Of a stretch of 64,000 bases of DNA, positions 16,864 through 25,012 are shown piece by piece. The translations under genes were made by a program, and so were the position numbers. The notes under the pieces are model-generated. The model was not told the DNA's origin and ran no database searches. It worked only from the letters and a program-made list of their open reading frames with translations. Numbering within the stretch: position 1 is the first letter of the stretch; every line of letters starts with the position of its first letter. Source of the stretch: Alphaproteobacteria bacterium (GTDB lineage: Bacteria; Pseudomonadota; Alphaproteobacteria; Rhodobacterales; Rhodobacteraceae); the NCBI GenBank assembly GCA_030429495.1, contig JAUIFH010000010.1, forward strand, positions 1-64,000, written 5' to 3'.

Positions 16864-18894
16864 ATGACCAATCCGCTCTTGCAGCCCTGGACCGGAGTGT
16901 TCACGCTGCCGCCATTTTCCGCAATCAGCGACGCCGACTTCGCGCCCGCCTTTGATGCGGCCCTTGCCGATGCGCGGGCCAATGTTGCAGCCATTGCCGC
17001 TTCTGCCGATGCGCCGACCTTCGCGAACACGATCGAGGCGCTGGAACTTTCCGAAGAGGCGCTGAGCAGGGTCGCCGGGGTGTTCTACAACCTCGTCGGC
17101 GCGGATTCGACACCTGCGCGGGAGGCGCTGCAGCGCGACCTTGCCCCGAAGATGGCGGCCTTCTCATCGGAAGTGACGATGAACGCCGATCTGTTCGCGC
17201 GGATCGAGGCGCTTTGGTTAGGGGGCGATACTCTTGGCCTGACGGCGGAGCAGATGCGGGTGCTGGAGCTTTACCGCCGCATGTTCGTCCGCGCCGGCGC
17301 GGCGCTTGACGAAGCCGGACGGGCGCGGATGGTCGAGGTCAAGGAACGCCTGGCGGTCCTCTCGACCGCGTTCTCGCAGAACCTGCTGGCCGACGAGCGC
17401 GACTGGGCCATGCCGCTTGCGCCGGCGGATCTGGACGGGCTGCCCGATTTCGTGGTGGCGACAGCACGGGCCGCCGCAGAGGAGCGCGGGCAGGCGGACC
17501 ATGTGCTGACGCTCAACCGGTCGCTTATCGTGCCTTTCCTTCAGTTCTCGCCGCGCCGCGACCTGCGTGAGCGGGCTTTCGAGGCCTGGCTCGCGCGCGG
17601 GGCAAACGGTGGCGAGACCGACAACCGTGCGCTGGCGGCCGAGATCCTGAAACTCAGGGAAGAACGTGCAGCCCTTCTCGGCTATCAGAGTTTCGCAGCC
17701 TACAAGCTTGAACCGGAGATGGCCAAGACGCCGGGCCGTGTCCGCGATCTGTTGATGCGTATCTGGGAACCCGCCCGCGCGAAAGCCGAGGAAGACGCCG
17801 AGGTGCTGACGCAGATGATGCATGAGGACGGCGTCAACGGCGATCTGGAAGCCTGGGACTGGCGCTACTATTCTGAGAAGCGTCGGCTGGCGGAGCACAA
17901 TCTCGACGAGGGCGAGATCAAGTCCTATTTCAGCCTTGAGGCGATGATCGCAGCTGCCTTCGATTGTGCGAGCCGGCTTTTCGCGCTTGAGTTCCGGCCG
18001 CTCGACGTGCCGCTCTACCATCCCGACGTGCGCGCCTGGGAGGTCACGCGGGGCGGACAGCATATCGCGGTCTTCCTCGGCGACTACTTCGCGCGCGCCT
18101 CCAAACGGTCGGGCGCCTGGTGTTCGACGATGCGCGACCAGCGGAAGCTGGGCGGCGACCAGCGGCCGATCGTGGTCAACGTGTGCAACTTCGCTAAGCC
18201 GGCGGCGGGAGAACCCGCGCTGCTGTCCTGGGACGATGCGCATACGCTCTTTCACGAGTTCGGCCACGCCCTGCACCAGATGCTGTCGGATCTGACCTAC
18301 TCGTTCATTTCCGGCACATCCGTCGCGCGCGATTTCGTGGAACTGCCAAGCCAGCTTTTCGAACACTGGCTTGAAGTGCCCGAAGTGCTCGACAAGCACG
18401 CGCGCCACGCAAGGACCGGCGCGGCGATGCCGGCGGACCTGCGCGACCGGCTGCTTGCGGCGAAGACCTACGACCAGGGGTTCGGGACGGTGGAGTACCT
18501 GTCCTCTGCGCTGGTCGACCTTGCCTTCCACGAAGGCGCGGCGCCGGACGATGCGATGAAGGCGCAGAGCGAGGTGTTGGAGCAACTGGGAATGCCGCAT
18601 GCGATCCGGATGCGGCATGCGACACCACATTTCGCCCACGTCTTTTCCGGCGACGGCTATTCTTCGGGTTATTACAGCTACATGTGGTCCGAAGTCATGG
18701 ATGCCGATGCGTTCGAAGCCTTCTTGGAAGCAGGCGACCCGTTCGATCCCGCGACCGCGAAGCGACTGGAGCAGCACATCCTGTCGGCAGGCGGATCGGA
18801 GGAGGCGGACGTGCTTTACACCGCATTCCGCGGCCGGATGCCGGGAGTGGAGCCGCTTCTGAAAGGGCGCGGGCTTCTGGAACCGGCGGACTGA
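16864..18894 (+). CDS. M3-family zinc metallopeptidase (peptidyl-dipeptidase Dcp / oligopeptidase A type)
   Basis: A 676-residue thimet-oligopeptidase-family enzyme that degrades short peptides. The zinc motif HEFGH is at 464-468 (LFHEFGHALHQML), and downstream FVELPSQLFEHW supplies the third ligand Glu. FSGDGYSSGYYSYMWSEVMDADAF is the typical C-terminal substrate-pocket segment (split here as FSGDGYSSGYYSYMW and SEVMDADAF). No signal peptide, so cytoplasmic. The start has GAAGGAGA upstream; the longer ORF from 16708 runs through the repeat copy and is rejected. Dcp and OpdA cannot be separated by eye. Confidence 0.94.
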   Translation: MTNPLLQPWTGVFTLPPFSAISDADFAPAFDAALADARANVAAIAASADAPTFANTIEALELSEEALSRVAGVFYNLVGADSTPAREALQRDLAPKMAAFSSEVTMNADLFARIEALWLGGDTLGLTAEQMRVLELYRRMFVRAGAALDEAGRARMVEVKERLAVLSTAFSQNLLADERDWAMPLAPADLDGLPDFVVATARAAAEERGQADHVLTLNRSLIVPFLQFSPRRDLRERAFEAWLARGANGGETDNRALAAEILKLREERAALLGYQSFAAYKLEPEMAKTPGRVRDLLMRIWEPARAKAEEDAEVLTQMMHEDGVNGDLEAWDWRYYSEKRRLAEHNLDEGEIKSYFSLEAMIAAAFDCASRLFALEFRPLDVPLYHPDVRAWEVTRGGQHIAVFLGDYFARASKRSGAWCSTMRDQRKLGGDQRPIVVNVCNFAKPAAGEPALLSWDDAHTLFHEFGHALHQMLSDLTYSFISGTSVARDFVELPSQLFEHWLEVPEVLDKHARHARTGAAMPADLRDRLLAAKTYDQGFGTVEYLSSALVDLAFHEGAAPDDAMKAQSEVLEQLGMPHAIRMRHATPHFAHVFSGDGYSSGYYSYMWSEVMDADAFEAFLEAGDPFDPATAKRLEQHILSAGGSEEADVLYTAFRGRMPGVEPLLKGRGLLEPAD

Positions 18895-18920
18895 TCGCGG
18901 CGTGGCAAAAGGGGGCAGGG

Positions 18921-20000
18921 ATGGATGCCGATTTTCTGATCATCGGTGGCGGCATTGCCGGCGTATCGGCCGCGGCGCGGCTGTCGGAACTGGGTCGGGT
19001 CGTGCTGCTGGAGGCAGAGGATCACCTGGCGCATCACACGTCGGGCCGCTCCGCCGCGCTGTTCGAGCCGAACTACGGCCTTGCCCCTGTCGTTGCGCTG
19101 TCGCTCGCAAGCGAAGACCATTTGCGCCACGCGGACGGTGGCGTGCTCAGCCCGCGCGGGATCATGATCCTTGCCGGCGCGGGGGAGGATGCCGCTTTCC
19201 AAGCGGATTGCGCGGTGCTTGGCGTCGAGGAGATGACGGTGGCAGAGGCGCGGGCGATGGTCCCGATCCTCGATCCGGCGAAGCTTCGGGGCGCGGCCTT
19301 CGGCGATCATGCCTGGGATATCGACACCGACCGCCTGATCCAGAACTTTGCCCGGACGGCGCGGGAACGCGGTGGCCGGATCGTCACCCGCGCCCGCGTC
19401 ACGGCGCTTCACCGAATCGACGGCGGCTGGCGGGCAGAGACGGGTGGCGGAGATTATTCCGCGCGCATCCTTGTCAATGCGTCGGGTGCGTGGGCCGACG
19501 AGGTTGCGGGGATGGCGGGTATCGCACCGCTTGGTTTCACGCCGCTTCGCCGGTCGATGGCGCGCATCCCGGCGCCCGGTGGCCACGATCCGTCGGGCTG
19601 GCCGCTGATCATGGGCGCGGGTGAGACGTGGTATGCAAAGCCCGATGCCGGCGCGCTGATCGTCTCGCCGGCGGAAGAGGATCCGAGCTACCCGCATGAC
19701 GCTTGGGCTGACGATATGGTCCTTGCCGAGGGGATCGCGCGGTACGAGGCGATGGTGACGGAACCCGTTACGCGGCTTCTTGCGTCCTGGGCCGGACTCA
19801 GGACCTTCGCGCCGGACCTGGTGCTGGTGATCGGCCCCGATCCGGCGGAGCCGTCCTTCTTCTGGCTGGCGGGGCAGGGCGGTTACGGTTTCCAGACCTC
19901 GGCGGGCGCAAGCCGGCTGGCCGCCGATCTGATTGGGGGCCGAACGCCGGAGATTGATGCCGCGATTGTCACCGCCCTTTCCCCGAAGCGGTTTTCATGA
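18921..20000 (+). CDS. FAD-dependent oxidoreductase of the DAO (DadA / glycine oxidase) family
   Basis: A 359-residue protein starting directly with a Rossmann FAD motif ([17 protein letters not shown]). It has SGRSAALFEPNYG, the DIDTDRLIQNFARTARERGG strand-helix typical of DAO enzymes, and a C-terminal GQGGYGFQTSAGASRLAADL FAD closure. Such proteins oxidise amino acids or sarcosine-like amines. The exact substrate is not visible. It lies 26 bases after the M3 peptidase, so the two may be cotranscribed. The ORF's apparent extension to 18684 is antisense-like overlap and is rejected. Confidence 0.9.
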   Translation: MDADFLIIGGGIAGVSAAARLSELGRVVLLEAEDHLAHHTSGRSAALFEPNYGLAPVVALSLASEDHLRHADGGVLSPRGIMILAGAGEDAAFQADCAVLGVEEMTVAEARAMVPILDPAKLRGAAFGDHAWDIDTDRLIQNFARTARERGGRIVTRARVTALHRIDGGWRAETGGGDYSARILVNASGAWADEVAGMAGIAPLGFTPLRRSMARIPAPGGHDPSGWPLIMGAGETWYAKPDAGALIVSPAEEDPSYPHDAWADDMVLAEGIARYEAMVTEPVTRLLASWAGLRTFAPDLVLVIGPDPAEPSFFWLAGQGGYGFQTSAGASRLAADLIGGRTPEIDAAIVTALSPKRFS

Positions 20001-20039
20001 GAGCATGACGGCAACAAGAATGCGGGCAACGAGGGCGGT

Positions 20040-20807
20040 ATGCGGCGCATCGGGCGGTATGTGGCAATCACACTGGCATTGGCCCTGGCGGGCTGCGGCG
20101 GCGGCCGGGTCGAGGGTATCCCGAACCGCTTCAGCGATGTCGATCCTTACGACTGGAGCGGGATAACACCCGCGCATCACCCGGTCCACGGGATCGACGT
20201 GTCGCGCTACCAGGGCGACATCAACTGGGGCCGGGTCGCCGGTTCGGGTGTGTCCTTCGCCTTCATCAAGGCGACGGAGGGCGGCGATCATACCGATCCG
20301 TCCTTCACCGAGAACTGGCACGGGGCGGCCCGGGCGGGCATCCCGCGCGGCGCCTATCACTTCTACTATCTCTGCCGGCCGGCATCTGAGCAGGCGGCAT
20401 GGTTCATCTCGCATGTGCCGGCCACGCCGGGCGCCTTGCCGCCGGTGCTGGACATCGAATGGAACCACCAGTCGCGCACCTGCCGTGCCCGGCCCGATCC
20501 GGCCGAGCTTCGGGCCGAGATCCTGACCTTCCAGCGCATGGTCGGAGCGCGCTACGGCAAGCGGCCGCTGATCTACACGACGGTGGATTTCTGGAAGGAC
20601 AACGAACTGTGGAAGCTTCGGGGAGAGGAGTTCTGGCTGCGGTCCGTCGCGGGGCATCCGCGCCTGAAGTTCCCCGGACAGAGCTGGACCTTCTGGCAAT
20701 ATACCGGCACCGGCGTCGTGCCCGGTATTTCCGGTGCGGCCGACCTGAACGCCTTCGCCGGGTCCGAGGCGCAGTGGGCACAATGGCTCATGCGCCGTCG
20801 GCTCTGA
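20040..20807 (+). CDS. GH25 lysozyme-type muramidase, lipoprotein
   Basis: A 255-residue predicted lipoprotein (lipobox LALAGC, Cys19) with a glycoside hydrolase family 25 domain. The signature runs HGIDVSRYQGDINW, then AFIKATEGG, GAYHFYY, VLDIEWN (catalytic Asp-x-Glu), LIYTT and FWQYTGTG, ending in the DLNAF loop. GH25 enzymes cleave the beta-1,4 bond between MurNAc and GlcNAc. Anchored in the envelope it may remodel peptidoglycan. All catalytic acids appear intact. Confidence 0.94.
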   Translation: MRRIGRYVAITLALALAGCGGGRVEGIPNRFSDVDPYDWSGITPAHHPVHGIDVSRYQGDINWGRVAGSGVSFAFIKATEGGDHTDPSFTENWHGAARAGIPRGAYHFYYLCRPASEQAAWFISHVPATPGALPPVLDIEWNHQSRTCRARPDPAELRAEILTFQRMVGARYGKRPLIYTTVDFWKDNELWKLRGEEFWLRSVAGHPRLKFPGQSWTFWQYTGTGVVPGISGAADLNAFAGSEAQWAQWLMRRRL

Positions 20808-20837
20808 CGCCGCGTCACATTCCCGAAACTGAATGAC

Positions 20838-20851
20838 TTGATGCAGGTCAA
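20838..20851 (+). promoter_or_regulatory. FNR/FnrL-type box
   Basis: TTGATGCAGGTCAA matches the FNR consensus TTGAT-N4-ATCAA with a single mismatch in the second half. It is centred about 61 bases before the ATG of the AhpD-like gene, a usual activating distance if transcription starts 20-30 bases upstream of the ATG. Confidence 0.6.
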
Positions 20852-20905
20852 GGCTTCGGGTGAGTCCGCGTGCGATGCGCGGATGACCCCAACCCGGAGA
20901 CCGCC

Positions 20906-21247
20906 ATGAGCTACGTCGAAGCCATCAACGAAACCCGCTCTGAACTACGCGAGCTGTACAAGGCGGTTCCCGCCGCGACGCAGGGCTTTTCCGCCCTGTC
21001 GAAGGCGGTGAAGGACAGCGGTCCGCTTTCGGTCAAGGAAAAGGAATATGTGGCACTCGGCATGGCGGTCGCCCTGCGTTGCGAGCCTTGCATCAACTTC
21101 CATGTCGAGGCGCTGATGAAAGCCGGTGCCACGCGCGAGGAACTGGGCGATGTACTGGCCATGGCGATCCAGATGGGCGGTGGCCCGACCCTGATGTATT
21201 CCGCCCACGCGCTTGCCTGCTGGGACGAACTGGCGACCAAGGGCTGA
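20906..21247 (+). CDS. AhpD-like carboxymuconolactone decarboxylase-family protein
   Basis: A 113-residue all-helical protein with the CxxC-x3-H redox motif: Cys59, Cys62 and His66 (RCEPCINFH). This places it with AhpD-like alkylhydroperoxidase-associated proteins rather than true decarboxylases. Family members often act as small thiol peroxidases or reductase adaptors. The start has CGGAGA seven bases upstream. An FnrL-type box lies just upstream and a T-tailed hairpin just downstream, so it is probably a monocistronic unit controlled by oxygen. Confidence 0.92.
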   Translation: MSYVEAINETRSELRELYKAVPAATQGFSALSKAVKDSGPLSVKEKEYVALGMAVALRCEPCINFHVEALMKAGATREELGDVLAMAIQMGGGPTLMYSAHALACWDELATKG

Positions 21248-21248
21248 C

Positions 21249-21274
21249 AACCGCGCCCGGCGGTTCACTTTTTT
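21249..21274 (+). terminator. Intrinsic terminator after the AhpD-like gene
   Basis: A 6-bp stem AACCGC / GCGGTT with a 5-base loop, starting 2 bases after the stop codon and followed by CACTTTTTTG. The T-run makes this the clearest factor-independent terminator in the window. Confidence 0.65.
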
Positions 21275-21332
21275 GTCCTCAGCGCCGGTTCCGCGGCTAG
21301 ACTGACCCGGCTTGGTCATTGCCGGAGCCAGG

Positions 21333-22355
21333 ATGCAACAGTCGCTGAAGACCCTGATCGCGGCAATCGCCGCCGTTCTGCTGTCGCACGCCGCCGAGGC
21401 GGAAGTGCGATCCTGCGGGAAGATCGGCCGCGCGCCCTGCGTGCCATTCTTCACTCCGGGCTGGGCAGAGATCGCCCCGAGGATCTGCGAGGAGCATCTT
21501 GAAGCGTGGCTGCTGTTCGCGATCTGCGGTCCCAAAGTCGATACCGGTATCAACGGGGGCGATGCGGGCGACACGCTGAACAAGCTTACGCAGATCCTTG
21601 GGAAATTCGGCTCCGGCGAGACGCAGAGCGATCTCGATCCCCTGCTCAAGGCGATTGAGGCGCTCAAGAACGGCGATCCGAGCGAGGAGGATATCCGCGC
21701 CCTTCAGGCAATCGTCTACGAGAATGACAATCTCGAAGCGCTTCTCGACGTGATGCGGGAAGCCGGCATGAAGACGATGACCATCGGAGAGTCGTTTTCC
21801 GCGGCGGCCGTCGAAGGAAAGGTGACCGAGTTCGGCTGGGCCTTTGACGTGAACAAGAAGGACCTTATCCGCCCGTATGTTGCCGAAGGGACCTCTCGTG
21901 GCATTCAGGCGAATATCGGCACCGACCTCGTGATCAGCGGTTTCCGGAAGCCGAACGGCTGCATCGGGGGGAAGGCCTATGGCGTTGGCGGTGCCATCGA
22001 CATCATCATCGGTACGGGGGCGGTTTTCTGGGCAGATGAGCGGGGCGTCAGCGAAGGGTTCAGCACGTCCCTCGGGCTGAAGGGCATTGGCGGCGGCTTC
22101 GCGCAGTTCATCGTGGAAACGAAGCTTAAGGGCATCGGTGGATGCCAGACTGACCAGCCGGCCCCGGTCATCCCGCCGCCGGCGCCGGCGCCGGTCAGGG
22201 TGACCGTGGCGCGTGGCGATACGCTGTGGGCGATTGCAGAGGCGGAACTGGGCGCGGGTCTTCGCTACCCCGAAATCTTTGCGGCGAACCAGCCGCCGCT
22301 TGCCGATCCGGACCTGATATATCCGGGGCAGGAACTGACCATCCCGCAGGAGTGA
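21333..22355 (+). CDS. Exported LysM-domain protein of unknown function
   Basis: A 340-residue protein. The N-terminus (about 1-24) is a cleavable signal peptide ending SHAAEAE. The next 240 residues match no family I recognise: a Cys-containing segment (RSCGKIGRAPCVPFF), a helical acidic region, then a Gly-rich probably beta-structured region with repeated GIGG motifs. A Pro/Ala linker leads to a C-terminal LysM (about 285-337: VARGDTLWAIAEAELG ... IYPGQELTIP), which should bind peptidoglycan. The ATG has GGAG upstream; a TTG at 21312 is unlikely. Convergent with the next gene. Confidence 0.8.
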   Translation: MQQSLKTLIAAIAAVLLSHAAEAEVRSCGKIGRAPCVPFFTPGWAEIAPRICEEHLEAWLLFAICGPKVDTGINGGDAGDTLNKLTQILGKFGSGETQSDLDPLLKAIEALKNGDPSEEDIRALQAIVYENDNLEALLDVMREAGMKTMTIGESFSAAAVEGKVTEFGWAFDVNKKDLIRPYVAEGTSRGIQANIGTDLVISGFRKPNGCIGGKAYGVGGAIDIIIGTGAVFWADERGVSEGFSTSLGLKGIGGGFAQFIVETKLKGIGGCQTDQPAPVIPPPAPAPVRVTVARGDTLWAIAEAELGAGLRYPEIFAANQPPLADPDLIYPGQELTIPQE

Positions 22356-22376
22356 CCCGCGGGATGGTATCCGTGT

Positions 22377-24875
22377 TCAGCCGTTGACGCGGATGCGTTC
22401 GTTCGACGGGTCGAACGGGCTGTCCTCGACGACGACGGCATCCCATTCCTGGCGCAGCATCCGCACCTTCAGCTTGGTGCCGACTTCCGCCAGGTCCGGG
22501 CTGACATAGCCCATGCCGATCTGCTTGTTGAACGCCACCGAATAGCCGCCCGAGGTCAGACGGCCAACCTTCTTGCCATCGACAAGAAGCGCCTCCTTGC
22601 CCCACGGATCGGTGTCCGACGGGCCGTCGATCAGCACGGTCACGCATTTGAAGCGCACGCCGGTGTCGATCATCGCCTGCTTGCCCTGGAAGTCTTTCGA
22701 GAGGTCGATGAAGCGGTCGAGACCGGCCTCGGCGGGCGTCGCGTCGCGGCCCAGTTCGGTGCCGAAGGCGCGGTAGGACTTCTCCTGACGCAGCCAGTTC
22801 TGGGCGCGGGCGCCGACCAGCTTCATGCCGTGCTTGTCACCGGCAGCCAGAAGAAGATCCCAGAGGTAGCGCTGCATCTCGATCGGGTGATGCAGTTCCC
22901 AGCCCAGCTCGCCGGTATAGGCCACGCGGATCGCGTTCACCGGGCACATGCCCAGTTCGATCTTGCGGGCCGAAAGCCAGGGGAAACGCTTGTTCGACAG
23001 CGCCGTCTCCGGCTCGGCATCCTTGATGATCTCTTTCAGGATGTCGCGCGACTTCGGACCGGCGATGGCGAAGACGCCCCATTGGGTTGTCACGTCATGC
23101 ATGTCCACATGCGCGCCGCCGCCTGCGATGAAGTCCTCGATCGACTTCTTCAGGTAGTCAGCGTCATAGGCCGTCCATGCACCCGCGGAGACGAGATAGT
23201 AGTCATTCTCGCCGTTCCGCACGATCGTGTATTCCGTCCGCGTCGTGCCCGCTGGTGTCAGCGCGTAGGTCAGGTTGATGCGGCCGACCTTCGGCAGCGC
23301 GTTGCAGGTGAACCAGTCGAGGAAGGCGGTCGCGCCCGGGCCCCGCACGATGTGTTTGGTGAAGGCGGTCGCGTCGATCAGGCCGGCCGTCTCGCGGATC
23401 GCCTTGGCCTCGTCCACGGCATATTGCCACCACGCGCCACGGCGGAACGACCGCGCATCATGGTCGAACGACGCGGGCGCGTCCTTGGGCCCGTAATAGT
23501 TCGGACGCTCCCAGCCGTTGACCTGGCCGAACTGCGCGCCGAGCGCCTTCTGGCGGTCATAGGCGGGGGCAGTGCGCAGCGGGCGGCAGGCTTCCCGCTC
23601 TTCGTCCGGGTGGTGGAGGATGAAGACATGCTCATAGCACTCTTCGTTCTTCCGCGCCGCGTATTCGGTCGTCATCCATGAGCCGTAGCGCTTGGGGTCG
23701 AGCGAGGCCATGTCGATCTCGGCCTCACCTTCCACCATCATCTGGGCGAGGTAATAGCCGGTGCCGCCCGCAGCGGTGATGCCGAAGCTGAACCCTTCGG
23801 CCAGCCACATGTTGCGCAGACCCGGGGCGGGACCGACGAGCGGGTTGCCGTCCGGCGTGTAGCAGATCGGGCCGTTGAAATCATCCTTGAGGCCGACGGT
23901 CTCCGACGACGGCAGACGGTGGATCATCGACATGTATTCTTCCTCGATCCGCTCCAGATCGAGCGGGAAGAGGTCGGCGCGGAAGCTTTCCGGCACATCG
24001 TAGAGGAAGCGGGCGGGGGCGTTGCGTTCATAGGGACCAAGGATCCAGCCGCCGCGTTCCTCGCGGACATACCACTTGGCGTCGGCATCGCGGAGGACGG
24101 GGTGCTCCGGGTTGTTCTTGCGATATTCCTGAAGCATCGGGTCCGGTTCGGTCACGATATATTGGTGCTCGACCGGGATCGCCGGGATCTTGATACCCAG
24201 CAGACGGGCGGTGCGCTGGGCATGGTTGCCGGTCGCGGTGACGACATGCTCGGCAGTGATGACGACCTGCTCTTCGGACGGAACAAGGTTGCCGCCCTTC
24301 TCGACCATCTTGGTGCAGGTGACCTGCCATTCCGACCCAGTCCATTTGTAGCCATCGACCTGCCACTTGCGCTCGATGGTGACGCCAAGCTGACGCGCGC
24401 CCTTGGCCATTGCCTGCGTCACATCGGCGGGGTTGATGTAGCCGTCCTGCGGGTGGAAGAGCGCGCCCTTCAGGTCTTCGGTGCGTACCAGCGGCCAGCG
24501 TTCCTTGATTTCCTTTGAGGTCAGGAACTCGTGATAGACATCGGCGGTCTCGGCGACGGACGAATAGAGCATGTATTCGTCCATCCGTGCATCCGTCTGG
24601 GCCATGCGCAAGTTGCCCACGACATAGAAGCCGGCATTGAGACCGGTTTCGGCCTCAAGCGTCTTGTAGAAGTCGACCGAGTATTTGTGGATATGGGTCG
24701 TCGCGTAGCTCATGTTGAAGAGCGGCAGAAGACCGGCGGCATGCCAGGTGGAACCCGAGGTCAGCTCGTCCCGCTCCAACAGCATCGTTTCCCAGCCGGC
24801 CTTGGCCAAGTGATAGGCGATCCCGGTTCCGACGGCGCCTCCGCCGACGACAAGGGCTTTGACATGCGTTTTCAT
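22377..24875 (-). CDS. Dimethylglycine / sarcosine dehydrogenase-like FAD oxidoreductase with GcvT domain
   Basis: An 832-residue two-module enzyme. The N-terminal half is a DAO-family FAD domain: GGGAVGTGIAYHLAKAG, then STWHAAGLL, whose His45 aligns with the histidine that covalently holds FAD in DMGDH/SARDH. The C-terminal half (from about 480) is an aminomethyltransferase/GcvT fold (GYGSWMTTEYA linker, GELGWELHHPIEMQRYLWDLL, GRLTSGGYS), which channels formaldehyde to tetrahydrofolate. It should demethylate N-methylglycines or related N-methyl compounds. It stands alone, with no glycine-betaine or sarcosine oxidase genes beside it, so the exact substrate is open. Confidence 0.9.
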   Translation of the reverse strand: MKTHVKALVVGGGAVGTGIAYHLAKAGWETMLLERDELTSGSTWHAAGLLPLFNMSYATTHIHKYSVDFYKTLEAETGLNAGFYVVGNLRMAQTDARMDEYMLYSSVAETADVYHEFLTSKEIKERWPLVRTEDLKGALFHPQDGYINPADVTQAMAKGARQLGVTIERKWQVDGYKWTGSEWQVTCTKMVEKGGNLVPSEEQVVITAEHVVTATGNHAQRTARLLGIKIPAIPVEHQYIVTEPDPMLQEYRKNNPEHPVLRDADAKWYVREERGGWILGPYERNAPARFLYDVPESFRADLFPLDLERIEEEYMSMIHRLPSSETVGLKDDFNGPICYTPDGNPLVGPAPGLRNMWLAEGFSFGITAAGGTGYYLAQMMVEGEAEIDMASLDPKRYGSWMTTEYAARKNEECYEHVFILHHPDEEREACRPLRTAPAYDRQKALGAQFGQVNGWERPNYYGPKDAPASFDHDARSFRRGAWWQYAVDEAKAIRETAGLIDATAFTKHIVRGPGATAFLDWFTCNALPKVGRINLTYALTPAGTTRTEYTIVRNGENDYYLVSAGAWTAYDADYLKKSIEDFIAGGGAHVDMHDVTTQWGVFAIAGPKSRDILKEIIKDAEPETALSNKRFPWLSARKIELGMCPVNAIRVAYTGELGWELHHPIEMQRYLWDLLLAAGDKHGMKLVGARAQNWLRQEKSYRAFGTELGRDATPAEAGLDRFIDLSKDFQGKQAMIDTGVRFKCVTVLIDGPSDTDPWGKEALLVDGKKVGRLTSGGYSVAFNKQIGMGYVSPDLAEVGTKLKVRMLRQEWDAVVVEDSPFDPSNERIRVNG

Positions 24876-25012
24876 TGGCCGACTCCTCGGGTCACTCTGC
24901 TGGCCTCTATCTGCCAGAGCCGGAAAAACGCGGAAAGGTCAGCCCGACCTAAACGGGCGGAAAAACGACATGTACCCTGATCGCGGCGGGCTTGGTTGCC
25001 GTCGCAAGCGCG

